Source of the DNA: Stenocarpella maydis | Lineage: Eukaryota > Ascomycota > Sordariomycetes > Diaporthales > Diaporthaceae | Length of the DNA stretch: 64,000 nt | Direction: 5' to 3' | Assembly (NCBI GenBank): GCA_002270565.1 | Contig: NQMI01000138.1 | Span: 56,751-120,750 of the forward strand | In this document: positions 36,605-47,509 of the stretch, one piece after another | Numbering within the stretch: position 1 is the first letter of the stretch | How the letters are laid out: the number at the start of each line of letters is the position of its first letter | The notes under the pieces: model-generated | What the model saw: the letters and a program-made list of their open reading frames with translations, nothing else | What the model was told of the DNA's origin: nothing | Databases searched by the model: none | Position numbers and translations under genes: made by a program

Positions 36605-36688
36605 GATGAGGCTGGGACTTGAACCCAAGAGGATTGCTCCACCAGGAACAGATGCTAAGATTGGTTACCTTAACCTGGCGCCAATGGC
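36605..36688 (-). pseudogene. 5'-truncated tRNA-Leu copy
   Basis: Matches the intact neighbour from GGCGCCAGGTTAAGG through the variable arm, T arm and 3' acceptor strand. It lacks the GGTGAGATGGCCGAGTTGGT 5' acceptor and D arm, where unrelated CCTGCCATT stands instead. The intron-like insert after the anticodon is a few bases longer and diverged. It cannot fold a full acceptor stem, so it is most likely a pseudogene from a local duplication that kept its own T-run terminator. Confidence 0.7.
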
Positions 36689-36698
36689 AGGAAAAAGC

Positions 36699-36705
36699 AA
36701 AAAAA
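36699..36705 (-). terminator. Pol III-type T run behind tRNA-Leu
   Basis: Seven Ts on the minus strand, 5 bp past the tRNA 3' end. Confidence 0.65.
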
Positions 36706-36710
36706 CAAAT

Positions 36711-36808
36711 GATGAGACTGGGACTTGAACCCAGGAGGATTGCTCCACCAGGAATCGATGTTAAGATAACCTTAACCTGGCGCCATAAACCAACTCGGCC
36801 ATCTCACC
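36711..36808 (-). tRNA. tRNA-Leu(AAG) with short intron
   Basis: 98 nt on the minus strand. The acceptor GGTGAGA pairs with TCTCATC (one G-T pair). The D arm holds GGCCGAGTTGGT. The anticodon stem CCAGG/CCTGG flanks loop TTAAGG, placing anticodon AAG at 36773-36771. An intron of about 16 nt follows position 37. The long variable arm is the class II type expected of tRNA-Leu, and the T arm is CTGGG-TTCAAGT-CCCAG. It reads CUU/CUC leucine codons. Confidence 0.85.
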
Positions 36809-37491
36809 CTTTTCTGATGAAATGAAAAGTTGCGGAATGTTTCTGAAGGTTTGTGTGGGATCGTGGTTGATCGGTGGGGACGCGGCCGGGGTTCCGGGAC
36901 CCACCAGCTGGGCCTGGTCCGGAGTCCGCCCGAGCTCGCTCAGTGGAAGACGCAGCGGGTGCGCGCTAAAATGTTTGGCAGGACTTGCACTAGCAGACTA
37001 GACGTTGAAGGGCGACGACTAGTGTCAAGACTCAGAAAATTAGACAGCCTCCTGGATGACACATACTACTCCGAGCCAAAGTGGCACGATTGGCCAGTTA
37101 GCCAAAAGACCAGAATTTGTGGTGGTGCGGGAGGGAACGTCTGGTTGGACCAGGGTTTTGGAAGAGCCAATTTCTTAACAACCAGTACGGGTAGGCTCCC
37201 TCCCTCAACATCAATTTGCTTATTTGGGGCCCACTATTCCTCAAACTCCCAATCTAGCAGATTGGAATTCCTGGCAGTATATAAAACCGTTCCGTCACGC
37301 TGAATTGTGTGTGTGCCCTCCTGGAAAACGGCCCTAATAGTTTGGTGACTCATTGCTCAAAGTGAGACCGGGACCGGACTGCTTGTGAAGCACACCGACC
37401 AGGACGAGTGACTAATTTTCCCGGATCCGAGCCCCTTTCCCGGACCGACAACATCTACTACATAGCAAATCCAAGGGACCGTGATTGAATT

Positions 37492-38121
37492 ATGGAAACG
37501 AGCTATTCCCAAATGACAGGTGACGTCTCCGAAGCCTCTGCTCTCGACCCCCCCCCCAACACCTCGGCCCTCGCTGGAGACACTACCCTCAGGGCTATAG
37601 CGCCTCGTCATTTACAATGCGCCGGACCTCAGGTCGCTTGGGGCACTCATTCACGCCTCGCCCGAGCTACATCGCATTTATGCCCGGTACTGCATGAGCG
37701 TATTGCAAGATGTTATCATATAGACCCTAGAGGGAATAGATGTCAAGGCGCTCGGTGCATATCTATTAGGAATAGAGGTGTTCCAAAAGACGTGTACCGA
37801 TTACTGCTCTGGGATTTCGTTAAGGAGCAGCAAGCAATATATTCAGTAGATCCATTATTGCTAGCTGGTAACTAGACCGCAGGGCTGTCTCTGGATGAGA
37901 TTAATTATATCCTCTGCTTTTATGTCTCTATAGTTAAGCCGCTAATAGAGGCGTTTACGCGCTGGGCGCTGGGCGCGTTGTTGTTAAAGCTAGAGAATAA
38001 GGCTGCGTGTAAGTCCGCCTCCCTTAGCGATATAAGAGATGCCGGATCGAATATAGCTTCTATCGGATATAGATGTTCTATGACGTATGTGGCGTATAGG
38101 GAGTGGGATGAAGTGCCCCCG
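37492..38121 (+). pseudogene. possible relic frame interrupted by a stop
   Basis: A frame that begins in a GC-rich part passes through DVYRLLLWDFVKEQQAIYS, meets TAG at 37873-37875, then continues in the same frame for about 80 codons (LDEINYILCFYVSIVKPLIE, later SNIASIGYRCSMTYVAYREW) to TAA. The continuity across one stop and the protein-like composition suggest a decayed gene or mobile-element fragment. I do not recognise the family. Confidence 0.25.
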
Positions 38122-38322
38122 TAAGAATTAATGAAACTGTGGATCGCCTATGTGTTCTTTCTATGTTTCAGGTGTAGGAAGTTGAACAGATTTTAAGCGT
38201 ACATGAGTTCACTAAGGACAAGTATATAAATATTTCTAGGTAGGTGGCCTGGGATCTGAATGAGGAGGCGAATCTAGATATAACCTCTGCTAACTAAGAT
38301 CTGATGCTTGTAATGTGGCCGT

Positions 38323-38955
38323 ATGAAGGGGTTGAGAGTAAGTGCCCTACAATTCACACCATTCAGGACCGAGAACTCTCTGAACTTGGTGCTCCGCCAT
38401 GGGCCATATCTCCTAGCCGACACGTTCAAGGCGAGAAGCCAAGAGCAGGTGGTGGAGATAATACGCGCTGCAATCAGCTCAACTGTGCACGAATGCTTAC
38501 CTGGTTATAGCCTTGAGTCTGGGTGGCTGGATGAGGTCTCGGATGTATTTGCACAGGATAAGAGACGCGACCGGTGGCCTAATCCCCACGACTCCACCCA
38601 AGATATGAGGCAGAAGAAGACGCCATTTTTCGGGGACAGGCTCGGCTCACCGTCGCTTGGCTGGATCCTCTACTGGCGGGGAGAGTATAGTAATTTCTTT
38701 GGCAGGTATATATGCCAGAAGCGCTTTGTCGCTGGGGTTTTGTTATGTGGGACGCCACCCGGTCGGACTCGGGTGCTATTGAGGATGCGTGATGTGGGTA
38801 CAACTACGATTATGCAGACCCAAGGGAGGATTACTACGACTCAAGTGTCGCGCTCCGCCAACGTAGCCCTGATGGCAGAGGTAGATTTAGGATACTCAGC
38901 AACTGGCAAGAGCTCCCTAGGGACAATCGAACTACCCATACATAAGAATATATAA
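38323..38955 (+). other. unidentified 210-codon open frame
   Basis: A frame in the same phase as the relic 200 bp upstream. Parts look protein-like (GPYLLADTFKARSQEQVVEI, ESGWLDEVSDVFAQDKRRDR), but no family is recognised and there is no clear promoter or intron. It may be the 3' part of the same decayed element. Confidence 0.25.
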
Positions 38956-41900
38956 CACAGGACTAGCATTCTAAACACTTCAATTACAATTAAAGGCATT
39001 GGCGTCACTTCTCGCATCATCACCTGCAGCTTACGCGCTATATTGAGTCCTAAGCAGTCTTCGATTGTGATTCTAAATTATTCGCCTAAGGGCAGCCGCA
39101 CGGAACGGGCAACTAGTATCTTTATTCAGTACCAATACGAAGACCGATGTATAAAGGTAAGAATAGACCAGCTAGCCGATATGTGTCTAAACAATAGAGG
39201 TGAGTATACGCGGCAAAACTTGTAGTCCCAGCCGTGCTTATGCTTGCCGTACATGGAGGCGAACATCCAAAGATACTGCGCCTTGGTGTCGTTGATATGG
39301 TCGATCCCGGCCTGGGGACGAGAACCAAGAAGCATGGCTCCTCGTAGAGGCGCGTTGCGGGCGTGAGAGGCCGGATGCGCCCCCGCCCACGACACTGATA
39401 TTGCTGACATCAGTCCATCTGTACACATTAAAGGAAAGAGTCACACCAGGGCAAACGTAAATGAAGTCCTCAGAATCATGTGCCTCCCTTGACGACTAAC
39501 CTCTCGGGCGCGAGCGCGACACTGACTAGCCCCAATAAATTAGGTATCCAGCTGAACCATTCCCCCAGGAAGTGAGTTGTAATCTTCACCGTTATCTTCG
39601 TCTCCGTGCCTCGGTGAGTACACACTGAAAATCGGCGTATCGATCCAGAAGGTGATCGGCTTGGCTCCTTACAGGTCTCGTGTGACGCGAAGTGCACACG
39701 CCCAGTCCGCATGCGCCCAAGAGACACAAGAGCGCTAGCTTCTTCTGACGGCGCCTTGGGCACCAACACAGGGAGGCAGAAGAGGATGCCACGTCCCTCC
39801 ATCTCTGATAGTCTGGCTCTCCCGTGGCATGATGGCAGACGACAGGTGTATGCGGCCAACCCACCAGGATTGATTCGAGCTATCTCCGCCGCAGTGGTTC
39901 TCGCACTCGTCGGGCACGCAGATGCAACCCCAGGTTTTTGTCCGATCGGCATCTGGAATCGGCCATCATGTTTCTTCCTCACAGAACAGCCATGTTTTGA
40001 CTTCGGCAATTCCTCTCCCTCTGTGCCGGGTTCGCTGCGTCCATGATTGAGAATGATGGCTTCACGATCCGAGCTCGGCCCAACGTGCATGCTGCGAACT
40101 GGCAGGCCTTGGAATAACCACAAGTTGGCACAAGACTAATTGAACGGCCGATGAAACTAATTACCTGCCCGTGAGTGGCGGTGATTTTCCAAGATGTATT
40201 CGGGAAGGGCCAAGTTTCGTACTCAAGGCCAAGAAGAAATCATAACCCTCTTTGTCCGTAATGTTTGATAAGCGAGCTGTTCGCATATATAGATATATAT
40301 GCATCCGGAAAAATATTGAGCTAGTCTCTGTAGGCCAAACTCCTAAACCGGAGATTTGAGGTTATAACATCGTTTCTGGTGGTGCCATAGCAGGATTGAT
40401 GGCATCCTCAGATATATTGCCTGTACATACCGAAGTTTGACCAAGAAATCCGGCCTAGTCGATTCCATCCCTTATTATACGAGCATTTGACGATAGGATA
40501 CACTTGAAGTACTCAGGTACCATATGGAAATATTATAGGGCACTCAAGGGGATGTGGATCCAGATCTTCGAGTATTTCAACACTCAATGTGACTGAACAT
40601 CAGCATCAGAAACGCACCGGGCAGAAGATGGTTTAGCAGAGATAAACATTTTTGAATTCGCTGGCTCAGTGTACCAACTTTAGAGCGCCATCACACCCTC
40701 CCTCGACGTCAGTTATAGTTAAATGAAACACCATGTTACGGTCCACGCTTCAGAAAGGGCCCATCCGTATTCAGACATGTTTTTTGTTTCGCGTCTGTTA
40801 GCCAGCCACCTCTTTTTCTTTCATATACCCAAAAACATATTGATTGTTCTAGAAGAAACCTGGCTCAGGAGATCAACAACTATCCTGCCCCCCTCCCCCC
40901 CTTTTCCAAAATCGCACGGACCCCAGACATCATAATACCGGTAGTTACTTGCTGAACTCAAAAATCAGATCGGGCATGACTGACGTTGCGCTTAGCATCA
41001 TTATGTGCCAGCAACGCGCGTCAAGCTCTCAAGGATTGGGGGGGGAGGGGGAGACATGGCAGACGCCTATTGGCGGCCATGGAGGTCGTTTGGCTCTCGA
41101 GCGCAGCGGTCGAAACGCATCGACGCTTCCGTGGTGAGTTCAGAACAACTGTCGTGCAGACCTTACCACAATAAGTATTGAAGGGATTATGTCAGGGGTA
41201 AACGTTACAAGTGCTGAGGAATAGGGTTAGGGGCCCTTTACAAACAAAGTCTCAAGAGGAATGCATTACATTCCAGCCTCCTGGACGCGCCACGCATGCT
41301 ACTACACCTATAAAGGGGGGAAAGAACTCCAGGGGAAGAAGGGAGAAGGAAGTCAAGTTCTTTTATGCCTTTTGGTAGAAACACGCCACTATTGTGTCAC
41401 TATAGCGCTGCTACGTACTAGTATGTATCCTGAAGCCCCTGTTCACTCCGCTTGTATTCTACCACCGGTAAGATTACATTCTTCATGATGGCAAAGTCCC
41501 AGGCTTATTCCGCGCCGAGGCCGATATATACAACCTGACCTAGGACGAGCTGACGCCACAAAGGGTACACGAGAAACGCGAGTAAGTGGTACAGCATAAC
41601 GCTCAAGTGCTCACTCGTGGAATCTTTGAAAATCATAAAATGTCAAAACTTGGTCTCACCGGAGGCGTTACGACTACATAGGATACGGCCCAACGACAAT
41701 TCGGATGCCGGTAAGTGTTCCTAGCTTGAATCGCGCTTGTACCCGGGCAATCAGGAGCTAGCCCAACCTTTCCAGGATGGTGGTCTTTGATAGAGTCATG
41801 GGCCTTCAAAGCTTGACACGAGTGCGCCGCCGGCGCCAGCATTAAGTGGTGAGGCAGAAATAGTCCAGGCCGGGCGAAACGCTGACATGTGCCGAAGTAG

Positions 41901-43755
41901 TCACCCCCTGCCTCCACCCGAACTTATTGCCTGGGCATCAAGGAGAGCCAGAGAGTGATGTAGTGGAGGAAAGAGATCTAATCTCGAGTGACAGCCGTGA
42001 CGATCCACAGTTCAGGGTCGGGAGCCCCGGAGCTCAGGAAGCTCGGAGTACAGACATCGTGGAATGAGAAGCAAGTGGATGGGTATCCGTGGCTGCAGTA
42101 GGTAAAATGCCGCCTGCTGGGATGGTTCCCGGCTAAGGTATTGTATGACCAGGCTGAAACCAGCAGCTACCTATTCTCGGAGAAAGACCCAAGACGCAGG
42201 ACATGGTCTCCCACGGCCGGAACAAAGGCGCGTCCTGTCGACATGGAATCTGGCCATCTGGGACAAGTTGGTTTGGTGGCTGCATGCGAAAGGCCGGCGG
42301 CGTGGCCGTAAATTCCCCGGCCTGGGACGTTGAGGTGGGTTCGACAGCCACGCAGGTGGCTCGTGGAGAGTGGCGGGCCCGGCAGGATGAGACAAACGCC
42401 TCTGGACGATGCAACACCAGGCGCACGCGGAAACCTTGATAGGGCGGAGGGGGGGCGAGGTCTGCACGAGACCTGGTTTTGTCGGCCAGGCTGCATCTCG
42501 TCTGCATGCACCTGTCGAGTCTGGAACGGCCGCAGCCGCTCGCTGGCGTGGTTAACTCGTCGTACTCACCCTCCCAACTTTAGAAAGTGGGACAAGGAGG
42601 CAGGCCGCAACAAGCCCATCTATAGGACGACAGTGACCCCCGAGGGTTCGCTTGGCCGCCTGAGGCAGGCAGACACCCGTCGTGACCAGCCGCGTGTGGG
42701 TAGTTGACGCAGCCTCTACACGCGTAGGGGCGAATGAGAGCGAGGCAAATGCAGACTGAATATGCCTTGGTTGCTTTGCTGACTTGCAGTGGGAGGGAGG
42801 GGGAAGCTGCGATGACAGCGCGGGCCGCAGGACGGGCCTGCTTGGCGCACGGAGGGGCCAATGGGAGCGAGCTGGAGAAGTGCGTGCCTCCGTTCACGTT
42901 GGGCCGGGAAGAAGAAGTTATGTGGCGGCGATATAACGAAGGATGGCGACCACACCGGCGCACAGCTCCAGACGTTATAAGTCTGGGCCCGGGGGGTTAA
43001 TAAGTAGCACGACACTTGGGCTTCGAGTAGATATTCTTGGCTGTTTGGGCGAGAATCACGCGCAAGCCTGGGGGAGTTATTGGGATGACCGGCGTTGACA
43101 GCTCACGGTTCGGGTTAGCAGCAAGCTGGCTGGCTGGTAATCAGGACACTTGCCCATTGAGGCAGACCGAGCCTCCCCGCCCTAATCGAGGTGCATGTGG
43201 GCTGTGGAGATGTCTCGAGTCAAGGGCGGGCCAGTGTCTCTGATTCTGGAGGGCCGGAAAGTCCGCCCAGGCGTGGCAGGAAATGTGAGACAGACCACTT
43301 TACGCAGCCATGTGGGATGATGAATGAGCCTTCTGGCCGTGGCGTCCAGCGTCCAGCTCGCCGGGCCCGAAATGGAGAGGTGAGGCTCACGCGCTTTGTA
43401 GCCCTCAACGTGTGGATGAGCGTTGACATGGCACACCGAGTGACACATGCCCGGGCTCACCACAACGATGTCAACAGAGAGTGCCGGCCGAGAGGTGTCG
43501 TCGCCAATGATACCACTGGTGAGAGGCTGGCTGGCTGCATAGGCTTGGGGTTGGAGGGATGGCATTCCGCGTGGGAATGAATGGTTGGCAAGGCCACTCT
43601 TTCATGCTTATGCTTTGCTCAATATGCGGCGTTTCTCTCCGTCTGAGCCCGGTCGTCCTACACAGTATTTCCGTGGCTGGACTTGAAGGGGCAAGGGGTT
43701 GCAGCCTGCAGGCTCCGGGTCGTCGTGTGTGTGTGCGCGTGCGTTTTCGTGTCCT

Positions 43756-43757
<2 letters not shown>

Positions 43758-43811
<54 letters not shown>
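43758..43811. repeat. GT microsatellite
   Basis: About 26 GT units, responsible for His-Thr and Cys-Val artefact frames on both strands. Confidence 0.95.
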
Positions 43812-43812
<1 letters not shown>

Positions 43813-45137
43813 TCTGTCTGTTGGGCGGCAGGCTGGCAGGGTGTGGACTGGGAGGTGAAGTCAGGAGATGTCGCCTGGTGGATTGAGCACCAGTCAGTCT
43901 CGAGCTGGGTGGAGAAAATAGTTGGTGGTGTTGCAGGCAGGCACGCAGGGTCATGGTGCAGCTTGGAGCGCACGGTACGTCAACTGCTTGGTACTATGGT
44001 ATCTTGGTGCCTTCCCCATCGATTATTGGCCCGGCTGGTCTCCCCCGCCTGGCGTCCTGCAAATGCCTTCTGATTGCAGGACAGACTACCTACTTAGTGT
44101 TACTAAGTACCTACCCAGGGTGACTTATCGGGAGGGTAACCTCAGGGCTCCCTTGTGCTACCTGTGGCGTCTAGACTATTCGTCTCGACACAACCCACCA
44201 TGTTCTCATGCAGTTTGCGCCGTTCGTCCATGCTCTCTGCACACAGACATGCAGGCAGCTGATGAGTATGCCATCCTGGACTTCCTAGATAGGTAGAAAG
44301 AAACATGCAATTACATTTGGTTCACCTTGCCGTCATCGTATGGTAATGGGGGAGGGGCCAATGTCCCCCTCCCCCTCTTGTGGGGACATCCTGGCTTGAT
44401 GTCGCAAGCTTCCTACACTAGGTACTTAGGTATGTATGTGCCCAGGTGGGCAGGAAGCAACCCTGTTTCCCATCAGCGAGGGAGGGGGGCAGAAAAGAGG
44501 GAGTCTGCATTGTCGAGAGATCTCAGGGTCCCGAGCTGGAAATGCCTTAGCAATACGACAGATCCGACCAGAGAATGAGCGATGCCGACGACAACGGCGG
44601 ACCAGACAGAAGGGCGCTCGGATTGATTCTTGGCCTACATTCCATACACATGCCTACTATAGTACGTCCTGCCAAGTACGGACGTATGTACAACTTACTA
44701 CACATACATACCCAGCAACCCCCAGCAGGCTCCTCCAGAAGAGGTCCCGCTTCTCACACCTCTCGGGCCATTTGGGTTCCTCCGTGTCTGTATCTATCGC
44801 GCTATGCGACAGGCTAATCCTCCATCCTCCTCCATACCCACCCATGTCCTTCTTCTTCTTCTCCTGTCTGTTGGTCTGAACTGACAAGACCGACAGAGTC
44901 GTGTGGTCTACGGCTCAACGCAGTCTACGGAGGACGGAGTACACAGTACCAACCAACCACACTACCTTAGCTGCTACCTATGTAGATCTCGCCATGTCCC
45001 GAACTGTCCTGGCACAGCGCACCTGCTGCATGTCATGCCATTGCCGGTACCAACTGTTCATCCATTATGCTTTGACACCTCTCCATCCCCCTCCCCCCTT
45101 CACTCTACTAGCCTGACAGGTGAGGGTACTTCAGTAT

Positions 45138-45195
45138 ACTACCTACCTACATACCTACCTAGGTACCTACCTAGGTACCTACATACCTACTTTCA
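45138..45195. repeat. TACC/CTAGG tandem motif
   Basis: A run of CTAC/TACC units containing two overlapping-style copies of the palindrome TACCTAGGTA (45156-45165 and 45168-45177). Confidence 0.85.
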
Positions 45196-47509
45196 CCACG
45201 ACCAGATAGCACCGCGACGGCCACTTCGACGACCTACCCCTTAGCCCACCCATCTTTTACCCTTAGCGGGCTGGGCCCCCCACGACCCACGGCCATGACT
45301 GGAGCTTGTGCAAGAGGCACGAAGCACAGGCCGGCAGAGGACCAAGGCCGTGCGAGATCCCCCCAAGCAGCGATCGACACGGCATCCTTAGCTATAGCGT
45401 ATGCGCCCCGGGCTATAGATCTGAAGCTTGGGCCTCCAACAGCCTCCTGCGGCGGGCCACCGGCGCAGACCTAGACCTCGCCAGACCTCACCAGGCCTTG
45501 CTCCGTCCCCAGCGTACCTATGTAGTGTAGCAAAGAGAGCCGGACCTCACCTCTGAGGGACCAGGGGTGCTGATTGATGCCCGCGAGCGCAGACCCCTCT
45601 GCTATCATGCACATTGTACACTACACTTGCCTCGGCCCTTTGCGACGCCATCTCTCGGTTGTGCCCATGCTTTGGATCGTGTGCTACGCAGCCAGCCCCT
45701 CTCTATCCTCCGGCTCTCAACAGGCCTCGGGTCCAGGGTGCTCGGTATCTCTCAGCCCCTCCGCCAGCTGCCAACATGGTCCCCGTCCTGAGGGTCATTG
45801 TGGATACTTGTACATAGATGCATGACCTGTGTGGGTACTTGAGCGGGCAGCCAGCAATGCAGGTACCTATGTACACTGGCTCTGGCTCTCTCTGCCCTTG
45901 GGATAGGGACAGGACTGCCAGGACTGCCAGCCGCCTGCCAGAGACTGCAGCAGCGTCCGCGGGTCCTGCTGCGAGTCTGTACTGCATTGGACAGGCCACC
46001 CGCGCACCACTGAGGCAGGAAATCCTCCGTGGCCGGCACACGGTCCTCTACATAGTATCTGCCCCAGCTAACAAGACGTCCACCAAGGAATCAGGGGGTT
46101 AGATGCCGCCTCTGGGTGTGAGAGAGTGCATGTACGTCTGCGCGTGCGCGTGTGCGCTCAAGCTATCCTATCCCGACTTCACAGAGACGGAGCGAGTGCC
46201 CAGGGCAGGCGTGCCCCACCCGCCCGACCTTGACCTGACCGGACCTGACCTGTCTTGATTTCTTACCGAGTACCATGCAATGCAGCAAGCAGCACAGTAC
46301 AGCAGAGAAGGAGACACACACACAGAGGGAGAGACAGAGAGATACCTTGGCTTGACGTTCGTCACCATCGCCGTCCACTGTGACCGGCAGTATGGGCCTC
46401 AATGCAACTGCCTGGCATCCTCCATCCCAGCCAGCTTCCCCCGGACCCGTCTTCCGTTGCGAGCCCCTCAGATCCCAGCGCCCCTCTCCGTCCTCGGCTT
46501 GTCGGGTCTCCGCTGCGCCATCGACAGACACTGAATCTGTCCGTCTATGTTCGAATTTTCTCTTTCCCTCCGCTCTCCTCGCCCCTCCTCGCACACGGAC
46601 GCGCTCTAGCCTTTCCGGTCGAAATGTACCCTCTTTTACCCCCGGCCGGTCTTGACGTCGCTCCTTCTTTTGCTGCCGTCTGGACGCTTGCTCTCTCCCT
46701 CCTCCTGCCTGTTGATATTCTTTGTGCTGTACCTACTACGCTCATTGCACACCACACACCAAACAACTTAAACTGAGCCCAGCACAGCTTTGCCCCCCCT
46801 GCCCCCCCTCTTCTTCACCATCTGTAAATACCATACCCACACGGGCAGGCGCCCTGTCGCATGCCGTCGAGACCAGACCCTGCCCTTGCTCTGATCTTCG
46901 AAGATCATCCCGTCTCATTCTCCTGAACTTAGTCCAGCAAACCTTAAAACAAACCCGAAGTAGACGTCTCTGATCACCACACCAAGAGGTCACCCCATCA
47001 AGGAGGCTTGCCGACCCCCCACATCAGGTCCATATTCCAGTTTGACAGTAGGCCGTCCACCTCGACCCGCCACATATCTTCCACAACCCGGCTCCTTCGC
47101 AGTCAGGCTGGGCCGTCCTGTCTCGTTACGCCTTCCCTAGCCAAGGAGGGACCGCGCCGCCACACCAGCTCTGAGGACACGAGTTACAGCTGGATCCCCT
47201 CCTATTAACCGAGTACCGAGCTTTCTTGGTTTGGCGGCCTTGTCTCGTTTCCACACCTAGGTCAAGCGTAGCTGTCCGTGCCCCCCCAAACCACCTAGTC
47301 GGCCGCTGTCTAGGTATCGAGGCTTGTTTATAGCTCGACTAGGAGGCACTTGGTCCGGCTAAGCCTCCCAAGTCCACTTCGGCCTCCCGGGTCCAGTCAA
47401 CGTGGAATCGTCACCTGGGGACTGATTTAAGTCGGCTGTCTCCCGATAATCCTGTCTTCTGGTTATTTCCCTATGATGCTGTGAACTCGAAGTCTAGGGG
47501 AAAGACCGA

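Larger units (their letters stand above)
36809..47509. other. gene-poor desert with relic frames
   Basis: From 36.8 to 41 kb the DNA is mixed or AT-rich, with relic-like frames at 37492-38121 and 38323-38955. From 41 to 47.5 kb it is GC-rich, with many overlapping frames on both strands, microsatellites and C-rich tracts, but no recognisable domain. The last kilobase is likely promoter and leader of the caspase-like gene. Confidence 0.55.

Noticed and set aside
39711..40046. Plus-strand frame containing a signal-peptide-like stretch and cysteines
   Set aside because: The hydrophobic stretch sits mid-frame without a suitable Met, and no intron supplies one; judged coincidence.
39476..40123. 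215-codon minus-strand frame
   Set aside because: No recognisable motif; mixed composition; overlaps the equally plausible plus-strand frame.
41220..41240. TTAGGG-like sequence suggesting a telomere relic
   Set aside because: Single occurrence only; no tandem telomeric repeat.
42133..43015. Dense overlapping frames in the GC-rich desert
   Set aside because: Open on both strands simultaneously, as expected of GC-rich stop-poor DNA; no domain.
43608..43973. Overlapping frames on both strands around 43.6-44.0 kb
   Set aside because: Produced by the GT repeat (His-Thr or Cys-Val runs), not by coding selection.
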